Shown one piece after another: positions 7,533 through 14,957 of a stretch of 64,000 nt of DNA (position 1 is its first letter; each line of letters begins with the position of its first letter). The notes below the pieces were generated by a model that saw only the letters and a program-made list of their open reading frames with translations, did not search any database and had not been told where the DNA came from. The translations under genes and the position numbers were made by a program. Origin of the DNA: an uncultured Alistipes sp. Its GTDB lineage: Bacteria > Bacteroidota > Bacteroidia > Bacteroidales > Rikenellaceae. The stretch spans positions 1 through 64,000 of the forward strand of contig CAAGLB010000078.1 of NCBI GenBank assembly GCA_900770635.1. Direction: 5' to 3'.

Positions 7533-8726
7533 TTACTTTGTACCCTTTGAACCGCCAAATTTTGCGCCATGCTTAGCCTGATAAGCGAAAATATTCTCCG
7601 AATAGCTGGTAGTCTTGAACTCAGAGTCACGCTTACGCTTAAAGGCAACGGCAATAAGGCGGTCGACAAGCTCGTCGAACTTAACACCTGTAGCCTCCCA
7701 CAAGTAGAACGACAACGAGCCAGGGATAGTGTTGATCTCGTTTACGAAGATGTCGCCTGTAGCCTCGTCAATCATAAAGTCGATACGTGATACGCCGTCG
7801 CATGCCAACACACGGAAGGTGTCGCACGCAGTCTTACGAATGAAGGCGGTAACATCCTCAGGTAGGCGTGCAGGAATCTCACGCACGGTAGAGTGCATAC
7901 CCTCCGAAGGCTTGTTCTTGCCACCACCCAAGTACTTATCCTCGTAGCTAAGAATCTCGCCCGAGCGCACTGGAGCCTCGCACACCGAAGCCTCGCAGTC
8001 GTAGTAGTCGCCAAGAACTGAGCAGTTAATCTCCTTAAGCTTCTCGACAAGGCGCTCGACGATGATGCGCTTAGAGTACTTGATGGCGTTATCCACAGCA
8101 TCAACAAGCTCCTCACGGTTGTGCACAGCCTTGATACCTACCGACGAGCCGAGGTTTGCAGGCTTAACGATAAGTGGATAGTTAAGCTTCTCCGAGCGCT
8201 CGATGCAGCCCTCACGCTCCGACAACCACTCCTTGTCTGAGAACCAAGCGTAGTCGACAACAGGAATGCCACTCTCCTTAAGAATCATCTTCATAGTGAT
8301 CTTATCCATACCATTTGCCGAAGCAAGCGTATTAGGACAAGCATAAGGGATACCTGTCATCTCCACAAGGCCCTGGAACGAGCCGTCCTCGCCCGATGTA
8401 CCGTGAAGACATGGGAGGATAACATCAATCTTAGTAACCACGTCGCTACCAAACAAAGGCTTACGCACCTTGTAGAGGTTGTTATCGCCAAACACAGGGC
8501 GGAAATATACCTCGGTTACTGATGCAAGCAACGCCTTCATATCGCGATAGTTATCTGTTGTGCGTAGCTTCTCGCCTGTGTACCAATGTCCCTCCTTTGA
8601 AATGTAGATAGGCACGATGTTGTACTTCTCCTCGTTCATCGCTGCCATTGTCTGCGCCGCTGTGATCACCGAAATCTCGTTCTCGACTGAGCGGCCACCA
8701 AAAATTACACCTACGTTAATCTTCAT
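7533..8726 (-). CDS. ddl: D-alanine--D-alanine ligase
   Basis: ATP-grasp ligase that joins two D-alanines for peptidoglycan precursors in the cytosol. The N-terminal VGVIFGGRSVENEIS is the family signature; LPCLHGTSGEDGSFQGL near residue 107 and the C-terminal metal/substrate site EINTIPGSLSF near 335 are intact. At 397 residues it is longer than the usual 310-375; the extra length is a charged C-terminal extension (from about 365). It lies 30 bases after murF, whose enzyme uses the D-Ala-D-Ala product directly, which supports the assignment. Start MKINVGVIFGG is the only sensible one. Confidence 0.96.
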   Translation of the reverse strand: MKINVGVIFGGRSVENEISVITAAQTMAAMNEEKYNIVPIYISKEGHWYTGEKLRTTDNYRDMKALLASVTEVYFRPVFGDNNLYKVRKPLFGSDVVTKIDVILPCLHGTSGEDGSFQGLVEMTGIPYACPNTLASANGMDKITMKMILKESGIPVVDYAWFSDKEWLSEREGCIERSEKLNYPLIVKPANLGSSVGIKAVHNREELVDAVDNAIKYSKRIIVERLVEKLKEINCSVLGDYYDCEASVCEAPVRSGEILSYEDKYLGGGKNKPSEGMHSTVREIPARLPEDVTAFIRKTACDTFRVLACDGVSRIDFMIDEATGDIFVNEINTIPGSLSFYLWEATGVKFDELVDRLIAVAFKRKRDSEFKTTSYSENIFAYQAKHGAKFGGSKGTK

Positions 8727-8756
8727 TGTATTTAGTTTTTTGTTATAAGCTTACTT

Positions 8757-10313
8757 TTATTTGAATGAGTCGGGGAGGTCGTTCTCGTAGAGCACTACGT
8801 CGCCCGCCTTGAGCTGTGGTTGCAGCTCTGCCATAGCCTCGTTGAACGATGCCACACAGCTAATCTGCGCCTCGGGATAGCCGCCACCTATCAAGCCCTC
8901 GGTGATAGCCTTGCGGTTAACCTCGTTTACGACAAATACCCTATCAGGACGAGCCACAGCTATATCCTCGCCAAAAAGTTTGTTGTTGTCAAACTGCTTA
9001 GCGCCCATCTCCACGAAGCCTGGGGTTACGACATAGCGCTTTCCCGTAGTCACAAAGCCAGACAACACCTCCAACGCCATGCGAGCACCCGTAGGATTCG
9101 AGTTGTAGGCATCATCGAGGATTGTCACACCGCCATTACGACGCATGCTTAGGCGATGCTCAATCTGCTCAATCTGGCGCACCGCACGACGCTCACTCTC
9201 CACCTTTACGCCCAACTTCTCGGCAATAGCCAACGCACCGAGGATATTTAAGATGTTACCACGACCGAGGATATGCGTAGCAAAGCCCTCGGTAAGCTCA
9301 CCACCACGCTTCACGTCGAACTGCGTCTCGTTAGGCAAGTACTTGATATTCACAGCTCGATACTCTGCATCGAGGTTATCAATGCCGTATGTCGTTGCCT
9401 TGATGCCCGACTTTCGAAGGTAGTCGCATGCCGCCTCCGAGTCGATGTTCACCACGCCAAAGCCACCCTCGGGCAGTGCCTCGATGAGCTCAAACTTGGT
9501 GCGTGCCACATTCTCCTGCGAGCCAAAAGTTTCGAGGTGCATCTCGCCCACCGACGTAACGATACCCATCTGCGGATGTACCAAGTCGCAAATCTCCTTG
9601 ATGTCACCACGCTGCTTAGCACCCATCTCGACTATGAATACCTCGTGGTGAGGTTTAAGATGCTCACGCACAGTGCGCACAACGCCAAGTGTGGTATTGA
9701 AATTACCAGGCGTCATCAGCACGTTGTACTTCTCCGACAGCACTCGATACAAGAAATTCTTTGTCGATGTCTTGCCAAAGCTGCCTGTGATGCCAATGAT
9801 TTTGAGGTTCGGCATAGCTCGCAACATGCGCTTAGCATCGTTGTAGTACCAACGAGTAATTGCCGCCTCCAAAGGTCTATTTATCAGGTTTGCAAGTATT
9901 GTCCAGTAGTCGAGCGTAAGAAGCATCATCGCCACAAGAGTATATTTCTCGGCATAGATGTGCACCAACGCAACTACGGCAAATGTAAACAGCAATCGTG
10001 TGATAAACAGACGCTTAACACGCATGGTGTAGGCGATAGGAATCTTATACTTGATACTCAGCTCAGCAATGGAGATAACAATCATCCACACGCCAAAAAT
10101 GATAATGGCCGCAAGATGGCTCGTGAAGGCGAAGCATGCTGCTGACAACAGCGCCACAAGGTTCATGCGTGAGTGCCACTCTCCCGTCTGCCTAAGCCAG
10201 CGGTTGTAGCGCTCGACACGGTAGCTATTCTGCTGGAACATCTGCACCGAGTAGCGCATAGTCATAAGCAGATAGATTAGCCAAACAAGTGTAAATATAT
10301 GCGATGCTATCAT
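8757..10313 (-). CDS. murF: MurF-type Mur ligase with N-terminal membrane domain
   Basis: UDP-MurNAc-tripeptide--D-alanyl-D-alanine ligase by homology. The Mur-ligase ATP loop GITGSFGKTST lies at residues 174-184, followed by TPGNFNTTLGVVRT, VEMGAKQRGDI and EHRLSMRR, then DDAYNSNPTGARMAL, which is characteristic of MurF. Unlike the usual soluble enzyme of about 450 residues, the first 150 residues carry about five hydrophobic segments (1-19, 52-84 as two, 104-142 as two), so the ligase is tethered to the inner membrane. Directly upstream (2-base gap) is an alpha/beta hydrolase and downstream is ddl. Whether this is the main MurF or a second paralogue cannot be decided here. Confidence 0.9.
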   Translation of the reverse strand: MIASHIFTLVWLIYLLMTMRYSVQMFQQNSYRVERYNRWLRQTGEWHSRMNLVALLSAACFAFTSHLAAIIIFGVWMIVISIAELSIKYKIPIAYTMRVKRLFITRLLFTFAVVALVHIYAEKYTLVAMMLLTLDYWTILANLINRPLEAAITRWYYNDAKRMLRAMPNLKIIGITGSFGKTSTKNFLYRVLSEKYNVLMTPGNFNTTLGVVRTVREHLKPHHEVFIVEMGAKQRGDIKEICDLVHPQMGIVTSVGEMHLETFGSQENVARTKFELIEALPEGGFGVVNIDSEAACDYLRKSGIKATTYGIDNLDAEYRAVNIKYLPNETQFDVKRGGELTEGFATHILGRGNILNILGALAIAEKLGVKVESERRAVRQIEQIEHRLSMRRNGGVTILDDAYNSNPTGARMALEVLSGFVTTGKRYVVTPGFVEMGAKQFDNNKLFGEDIAVARPDRVFVVNEVNRKAITEGLIGGGYPEAQISCVASFNEAMAELQPQLKAGDVVLYENDLPDSFK

Positions 10314-10315
10314 CT

Positions 10316-11080
10316 TTACTCAATTTTTAAGAATGACTTAACAGATGCTCTCCACAACTCCGCCTGCTCCAACATGGCAAAGTGGCCAGCACCCTCGGCA
10401 ACAACTAAGCCTGCATTGGGCATAAGACGCTCCATGCGCTTGGCGTCCGAGAGCGGTGTTGCAGTATCCTTGTCGCCCCAGAAAAGTAATACGGGGGCAG
10501 CAATCTTAGGCATAACGTGGCACAAATCTTCGTTCACACACTTCGACAATATGGCACGCATCATGGGCGTTGCTCGGTTGTAGTCCGACGATCCAGCCTT
10601 CTGGCGACGCTGGTCAATGAGCATCTGCGCCTTCTGCTTGCCAATGAGCATAGGAAGCAGAGCCTTCATCAGCTTGAAGGTATATACCTTGCGGTAGTAC
10701 GACAACGAGCGACGAGGCTTAACACCCGCAGCGTCGGTGAGTATCACACGTGCCACCTCATTACGTGAGGCATAGAGTATCGACACACGACCACCAAACG
10801 AGTGACCTACAAGCGTTGGCGACACAACACCGAGGTGCTGGGCAAGAGCCTCAATCGAGCGGGTGTACTCCTCGACACCCCACACCTCACGAGGCTCGGC
10901 GCTAAGGCCAAAGCCCGCAAAATCTACGGCAACAACCCTAAATTTGCTACTCAGCAACTCTGCGGTCGCCTTCCAGATGTTACGGTCGCAACCCCAGCCA
11001 TGTAGCAGAAATATTGTATCGCCCTCACCCTCAACAGAATAGTGAAGCTCGATATTATCGTATGTGTAACATGCATCCAT
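10316..11080 (-). CDS. Alpha/beta hydrolase
   Basis: Cytosolic alpha/beta-fold hydrolase of 254 residues. The oxyanion-hole motif LLHGWG is at residues 25-30, the nucleophile elbow GHSFGG has Ser94, the acid is probably the Asp in LFWGDKDTATPL near residue 203, and the base is the His of EGAGHFAMLE near 232. A lid-like insertion lies between about 125 and 190. The substrate cannot be told; families with this layout include esterases and C-C hydrolases. It is the first gene of the leftward operon with murF and ddl, so a link to cell-wall precursor work is possible but only inferred. The ATG is about five bases from the -7 box, suggesting a leaderless mRNA. Confidence 0.9.
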   Translation of the reverse strand: MDACYTYDNIELHYSVEGEGDTIFLLHGWGCDRNIWKATAELLSSKFRVVAVDFAGFGLSAEPREVWGVEEYTRSIEALAQHLGVVSPTLVGHSFGGRVSILYASRNEVARVILTDAAGVKPRRSLSYYRKVYTFKLMKALLPMLIGKQKAQMLIDQRRQKAGSSDYNRATPMMRAILSKCVNEDLCHVMPKIAAPVLLFWGDKDTATPLSDAKRMERLMPNAGLVVAEGAGHFAMLEQAELWRASVKSFLKIE

Positions 11081-11085
11081 AAGGG

Positions 11086-11093
11086 CAAAGGTA
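11086..11093 (-). promoter_or_regulatory. -7 box giving an apparently leaderless hydrolase-murF-ddl transcript
   Basis: TACCTTTG on the minus strand ends five bases before the ATG, so transcription should start at or next to the start codon. Confidence 0.6.
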
Positions 11094-11182
11094 CAAAAAA
11101 AAAGTGAAAGGTGGATAGTGAAATGTGAAAAGTTTCACCCTATCGTCCCTATCAAGCCCAACTACCCCATCCATCGCATCAC

Positions 11183-11322
11183 GGGTACTAAAATTAATAC
11201 CCGTATCATAAGAGGTAAGGCGCATGGGAAGCGGGGACGTGAAGCTTGCGGAAAGCGTGGGTATCATTTTTAATATCCTCATCGTTAGGGGCAAGGCGGA
11301 TGGGAAAAGCGGGCAAGTGAGC
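11183..11322. repeat. Imperfect 65-bp direct duplication in a gene-free stretch
   Basis: 11183-11245 and 11257-11322 share the same order of words: a GGGTA start, an AT stretch, an AGGxxAAGGCG block, ATGGGAA, then GCGGG and GTGAxGC. The gene-free stretch 11081-11382 otherwise holds the hydrolase promoter and the terminator at 11326-11360. I see no open frame with coding character in it. Confidence 0.6.
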
Positions 11323-11325
11323 GAC

Positions 11326-11360
11326 AAAAAAAATCGGAGCTTCCCATGTGGAAAGCCCCG
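11326..11360 (-). terminator. Terminator of the RibH-like gene
   Basis: On the minus strand a 12-bp stem with G-U pairs (11335-11346 with 11349-11360) is followed by eight T residues. Confidence 0.85.
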
Positions 11361-11382
11361 AAACTTATGATAGTTAGCTATG

Positions 11383-11814
11383 TCACGAGAAGTTCTCCTT
11401 AGCTGTCATGTCCACAGCCTCAGCCTCCATCTCATTCTGGATGGTGATCATCGTAACGACATCCTCGGCACGCTCGGCACCGCCAATCGACACGACCATA
11501 TTCCAGTGAGTCTGAACATGAACAATACCATTCATCAGCGACAACAGTCCCATAACACGGTTCTCGGGTGCGAGAACTACCACACCATCGACATCGGTAT
11601 ATTGAGCAAAGAACTGCAACATGATGATAACATCGTGGAGCGTAGGAATACGTCGTATAACGATGTTTTGAGGCTGACACCCCATCGAGGTTAGCGAGTC
11701 GACAAATGGACTAAGGTGCTTCTCGGCATAATCATCAAAATCTCGAACGATGATAACACCGATACGCATGTTAGCCGCCGACAGCTCGACCATCTCGACA
11801 AAGGGCTCGTTCAT
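11383..11814 (-). CDS. Lumazine synthase (RibH)-like protein, probably without catalytic activity
   Basis: The fold pattern fits 6,7-dimethyl-8-ribityllumazine synthase: MRIGVIIVRDFDDYAEKHL, SMGCQPQNIVIRRIPT, VDGVVVLAPENR, WNMVVSIGGAERAEDV and a terminal acidic helix line up in order with RibH, and the length (143) is near the family norm of 150-160. However, the substrate-binding VPGAFE block is replaced by IPTLHDV, and the GxxIRGxTxHxDY segment carrying the catalytic His is replaced by APENRVMGLLSLMNG. It is therefore either a non-catalytic relative or a very diverged one. It lies 22 bases after the TPR gene, in a setting (TPR, recF, DUF721) where Bacteroidota often carry ribH; that statement is from memory. 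Confidence 0.7.
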   Translation of the reverse strand: MNEPFVEMVELSAANMRIGVIIVRDFDDYAEKHLSPFVDSLTSMGCQPQNIVIRRIPTLHDVIIMLQFFAQYTDVDGVVVLAPENRVMGLLSLMNGIVHVQTHWNMVVSIGGAERAEDVVTMITIQNEMEAEAVDMTAKENFS

Positions 11815-11836
11815 AGCAACTTAACCAATCAGCAAA

Positions 11837-12475
11837 TTAGCGGATGTACTTAGCCATTGCGCTCTGCTGCGAAGGATACTTCTTAACAATCTCCTTGTAG
11901 CACTCCTGAGCCTTAGCCTCGTCACCCATAGCAGCGTAAACCAAAGCGAGCTTCTTGGTGTATGTCACGAATGTGTGCTCGTCGTTGCTTGCAGCAGCAG
12001 CCTCAGCGAAGCGCTCAGCAGCTGTCTGAAGGTCGTTCTTCTCAACAGCGATGTCGCCCTTAAGGCCCAAAACCTTAGCGTTGAGCATCTCGCCAGCAGC
12101 GCCCTCAGCCTTAACATAGCCAGCCAACTCAGCCTCAGCCTTCTCGAAATCGCCAGTCTCCATAGCAGTAGCAGCAGCAAGATAAGCAGCTGTGTTAGCA
12201 GCAGCAGTACCCTCATACTCCTCCTGAACCTTGTCGAAGCCCTCAACGCTCATTGCGCCGTTGAGCTCGTTAGCCATAGCCACGCTTGCAGCCTCCTCCT
12301 TCTGTGCCTTGCGGCCATCAGTAAAGTTCTTAACGATGAAGAAAGCGCTGAGCAAGAAACCTACGATGATAAGAGTCCAAAGAACCTTGTTACCATGCTT
12401 GTCGAAAAATAACTCCAACTTACCCTTAGTCTCAACCATGAGATCGTTCTCGGGTGTCTGTACATTGTTTGCCAT
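11837..12475 (-). CDS. Membrane-anchored TPR protein (YfgM/PpiD-helper-like)
   Basis: A cytosolic N-terminus (1-30), one transmembrane segment (about 31-51, VLWTLIIVGFLLSAFFIV) and a long Ala/Glu-rich helical region with tetratricopeptide-like repeats to the end. The best repeat is FVTYTKKLALVYAAMGDEAKAQ plus CYKEIVKKYPSQQSA. This layout resembles YfgM, a periplasmic TPR protein that works with Sec-linked chaperones in proteobacteria; the role here is unknown. It is the first gene of a two-gene leftward unit with the RibH-like gene. The many GCA codons explain the large antisense frames across it. Confidence 0.8.
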   Translation of the reverse strand: MANNVQTPENDLMVETKGKLELFFDKHGNKVLWTLIIVGFLLSAFFIVKNFTDGRKAQKEEAASVAMANELNGAMSVEGFDKVQEEYEGTAAANTAAYLAAATAMETGDFEKAEAELAGYVKAEGAAGEMLNAKVLGLKGDIAVEKNDLQTAAERFAEAAAASNDEHTFVTYTKKLALVYAAMGDEAKAQECYKEIVKKYPSQQSAMAKYIR

Positions 12476-12536
12476 AATAAGTTTTACTATTTTTAATTAT
12501 TTTATATTGTTCACAGCGTTTTGAATATTCAACTTG

Positions 12537-12544
12537 CAAAGTTA
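12537..12544 (-). promoter_or_regulatory. -7 box for the TPR/RibH-like unit
   Basis: TAACTTTG on the minus strand; leader of about 55 bases. No convincing -33 box. Confidence 0.55.
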
Positions 12545-12654
12545 CTAAAATTATTCGAATATTATAATAATTATCACAAAAAATTCAACATCAGCACTAT
12601 TTAATATATTGCCACAATTTATCGAATAGCCTATGAAGTTAACGTTTTTTTCAG

Positions 12655-12662
12655 TATCTTTG
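12655..12662 (+). promoter_or_regulatory. -7 box giving an apparently leaderless thioredoxin-recF transcript
   Basis: TATCTTTG ends four bases before the ATG at 12667. Later starts would destroy the signal peptide, so the mRNA should be leaderless. Confidence 0.6.
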
Positions 12663-12666
12663 CATT

Positions 12667-13203
12667 ATGAGAGAGTGGAAACGACATATAAATTTAGCAA
12701 TAGGCTGCTGCTTAGCGGCATGCATCACGCTTATGGGCGGCTGCGACATCATCGAGGAGGAGCTGCCAACATACGCCCAAACATCGATAGTGAATGTTGG
12801 CGACAAAGCCCCAGAGTTCAGCATCGAGGCATTAGACGGAACTACGCTACGTATGCCCAATGGTGAACCCACGCTGCTGATACTATTCTCGCACACATGC
12901 CCCGACTGCAAAAACATGATGGTAGACCTACAACAATACATCGCAGCGAGCAGCGCTAAGCACAACATAATAGCCATATCACGTGGCGGCACTCATAGCG
13001 AGATTGAGGCATTCAAGGATGAACACGGATTGCAGTATGCAATAGCTGCTGACGAGTCGGCAAATATTTATTACAAATACGCAACGATGTATGTTCCACG
13101 CTGTTACATCATCGACCGCAGTGGTACAATACGCCACACAACATACGAGTACACAACGGGCGACGTCGAACTGCTAATATCACAACTCGATAAATTAGAT
13201 TAG
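12667..13203 (+). CDS. Thioredoxin-fold (TlpA/AhpC-TSA-like) lipoprotein
   Basis: Residues 1-25 form a signal peptide with lipobox LMGGC (Cys26), so the protein is anchored to a membrane and faces the periplasm. The thioredoxin-like domain covers about 42-175 and starts with VGDKAPEFSIEALDG, as in the AhpC/TSA and TlpA families. The redox motif CPDC is at Cys78-Cys81 and the cis-Pro segment is MYVPRCYIID. It is likely a thiol-disulfide reductase or peroxidase-like protein of the envelope. It is placed five bases before recF, an odd partner; co-transcription is likely from spacing. Confidence 0.9.
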   Translation: MREWKRHINLAIGCCLAACITLMGGCDIIEEELPTYAQTSIVNVGDKAPEFSIEALDGTTLRMPNGEPTLLILFSHTCPDCKNMMVDLQQYIAASSAKHNIIAISRGGTHSEIEAFKDEHGLQYAIAADESANIYYKYATMYVPRCYIIDRSGTIRHTTYEYTTGDVELLISQLDKLD

Positions 13204-13207
13204 AAAT

Positions 13208-14296
13208 ATGGTTCTCGACACTATATCTATCATAAACTTCAAGAACATTGGCGACGAGCAGATAAGCTTCTCGTCGGGCATCAACTGCTTTGTGGGCGAC
13301 AATGGTGCTGGCAAGACCAACATACTTGATGCTGTACACTACTTGGCCCTTGCCCGTTCGATGCAAACACTCAGCGACAGCCAGATGGTGCGCCACAACG
13401 AGGAGTCGTTTCTTGTCGATGGCAAGTTTAGCAGCGATGCAGGGCGCATCGAGCAGGTGGTATGCAGCTACGCACGACGCACAGGCAAGACACTGAAGCG
13501 CAATGGCAAGGAGTACGACAAGTTATCAGACCACGTGGGACACTTCCCCATTGTTGTGGTGTCGCCTGCCGACTCGGCGCTTATAAGCGACTCGGCCGAG
13601 GAGCGCAGAAGATACATTAACCGACTAATATCGCAAATCGCCCGTCAATATCTTGCGGCGCTAATACGCTATAACACAACACTTCAAGAGCGCAACAAGC
13701 TACTCAAAACATCGCCCTCGGAGGAGATGTTGCTAATATACGACCAGATGCTCGACATGTCAGCTACGGCGATATACAACCGTCGCAAGGAGATAATACA
13801 ACAAATGCGTCCCATCGTCGAGGAGTACTACAAACTCCTATGCGGAGGTCGTGAGTCGATAGGCCTCGACTACCGCTCGGAGCTCGACACAGCACCTCTT
13901 AGCGAGCTTCTGTTGACATCACGCCAGCGTGACTTCGTCAACGAATTTACATCGGTGGGCGTACATCGTGACGACATAGTCTTCACCATTGGCGACTACC
14001 CTCTTCGCAAATATGGCTCGCAGGGGCAGCAAAAATCGTTCTTGATAGCACTTAAACTTGCAGAGTATCAGCTACTTGCAGAGAGCAGTGGCGAGCGACC
14101 AATACTACTTCTCGACGACCTGTTCGACAAACTCGACATGGGGCGTGTTGCCGAGTTGCTACGATTGGTGGGTGGCGATGGCTTCGGCCAGATTATGATC
14201 ACCGACTGCAACAAGCACCGCTTGCAGCACACACTTGGCGAGGCGGGTGCCGACTACAGATTGTTTCACGTGACTAATGGACATGTAGAGCTATGA
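13208..14296 (+). CDS. recF: DNA replication and repair protein RecF
   Basis: SMC-like ATPase that helps load RecA at single-strand gaps and stalled forks. The Walker A motif GDNGAGKTNIL starts at residue 30, the signature region PLRKYGSQGQQKSFLIALKLAE lies near 260, and Walker B is ILLLDDLFDKLD near 300. At 362 residues it has the normal family length. The stop overlaps the ATG of the DUF721 gene by four bases (ATGA), indicating translational coupling, and the pairing of recF with a DciA-like protein is common in this phylum. Confidence 0.97.
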   Translation: MVLDTISIINFKNIGDEQISFSSGINCFVGDNGAGKTNILDAVHYLALARSMQTLSDSQMVRHNEESFLVDGKFSSDAGRIEQVVCSYARRTGKTLKRNGKEYDKLSDHVGHFPIVVVSPADSALISDSAEERRRYINRLISQIARQYLAALIRYNTTLQERNKLLKTSPSEEMLLIYDQMLDMSATAIYNRRKEIIQQMRPIVEEYYKLLCGGRESIGLDYRSELDTAPLSELLLTSRQRDFVNEFTSVGVHRDDIVFTIGDYPLRKYGSQGQQKSFLIALKLAEYQLLAESSGERPILLLDDLFDKLDMGRVAELLRLVGGDGFGQIMITDCNKHRLQHTLGEAGADYRLFHVTNGHVEL

Positions 14297-14583
14297 AACG
14301 TACACGCACAAAGCTTATAGGCGAGGTATTGGAGGAGTTTTTCAAGCGCCCATACATAGCAGCCAAGATTGCTGAGGGCCGCTTACCCGAGTATTGGCGT
14401 GAGATTGTTGGCGAGTATGCCGCCAGCCAAACACGTGATATACGCCTCGAAAACCACATATTATATATAAGTGTAGGATCGAGCGTACTACGCAACGAGC
14501 TATTTTTTCGCCGTGACCACCTCATGCAGCTCCTAAACGAGCGAGCAGGACTAAGGCTGATAAATGCGATAATTGTAAGATAG
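14293..14583 (+). CDS. DUF721 (DciA-like) protein
   Basis: Small basic protein of family DUF721, which includes DciA, the ancestral loader or partner of the replicative helicase DnaB in bacteria without DnaC. The core is visible in PEYWREIVGEYAASQTRDIRL, HILYISVGSSVLRNELFF and LLNERAGLRLINAIIVR. At 96 residues it consists of the domain alone, without the long C-terminal extension seen in proteobacterial DciA. Its four-base overlap with recF supports a role in replication. The helicase-loading function in Bacteroidota is inferred from the family. Confidence 0.88.
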   Translation: MKRTRTKLIGEVLEEFFKRPYIAAKIAEGRLPEYWREIVGEYAASQTRDIRLENHILYISVGSSVLRNELFFRRDHLMQLLNERAGLRLINAIIVR

Positions 14584-14584
14584 A

Positions 14585-14611
14585 AAAAAACGCAGGGCTC
14601 TGCGTTTTTTT
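14585..14611 (+). terminator. Terminator of the recF operon
   Basis: A-rich/T-rich stem with CGCAG/CTGCG (14585-14595 with 14600-14610), tetraloop, and a long T run. Confidence 0.9.
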
Positions 14612-14630
14612 TGTGGGAGAGAGACTATCA

Positions 14631-14658
14631 AATGAGTAATTAGTAATGAGTAATTAGT
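14631..14658. repeat. Two tandem 14-bp repeats
   Basis: AATGAGTAATTAGT occurs twice in direct succession (14631-14644, 14645-14658). Confidence 0.85.
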
Positions 14659-14693
14659 AATAAATTTCGTTGCTACGTACCACTCGCTTACAA

Positions 14694-14767
14694 TGTCATT
14701 CTGAACGCAGTGAAGAATCTCTTCAGTCTGTACTCACCGAGAGATGTTTCGCTTCACTCAACATGAC
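14694..14767. repeat. 74-bp palindromic dispersed repeat
   Basis: The ends TGTCATTCTGAACGCAGTGA and its imperfect inverse (14740-14767) form a stem of about 28 bp around a short centre. From memory this TGTCATTCTGA...TCAACATGACA type of palindrome is found in many copies in Bacteroidota and other phyla; only one copy is seen in this window. Confidence 0.7.
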
Positions 14768-14780
14768 AGATGTGGGAAGA

Positions 14781-14825
14781 ATGGGAGAGATGGGAGAGAT
14801 GGGATAAATGGGATAGATGAGGAAG
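14781..14825. repeat. Five tandem 9-bp repeats
   Basis: Units of the form ATGGGAGAG / ATGGGATAA / ATGAGGAAG run from 14781 to 14825. Confidence 0.8.
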
Positions 14826-14831
14826 ATAAAA

Positions 14832-14957
14832 TTTGTTGTCAGAAGTCGTGAGATGTGACACATCGAAAAAGGGACTACCCGAGGATAGTACAAGAAGTAC
14901 AGCCTCGGGTAGTCAGCTTTTAACGATGTGCCGCAGATTGCGGCTTATCACAACAAA
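14832..14957 (-). repeat. Dispersed two-hairpin element, copy A
   Basis: 126 bp bounded by TTTGTTGT and ACAACAAA and ending exactly at the stop codon of the DUF4988 gene. Read leftward it has a small hairpin (GCCGCA/TGCGGC, 14930-14944), then a perfect 12-bp stem (14873-14884 with 14903-14914) followed by five T residues (14866-14870), then a tail that again pairs with the outer arm. The core is a probable intrinsic terminator of the DUF4988 gene. Confidence 0.8.

Noticed and set aside
9273..10145. 290-codon open frame antisense to murF
   Set aside because: Shadow of murF; lacks family features, while murF on the other strand has all Mur-ligase motifs.
11975..12412. Leu/Ser-rich frame antisense to the TPR gene
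   Set aside because: Produced by the Ala/Glu-rich codons of the TPR protein; no start context or homology.
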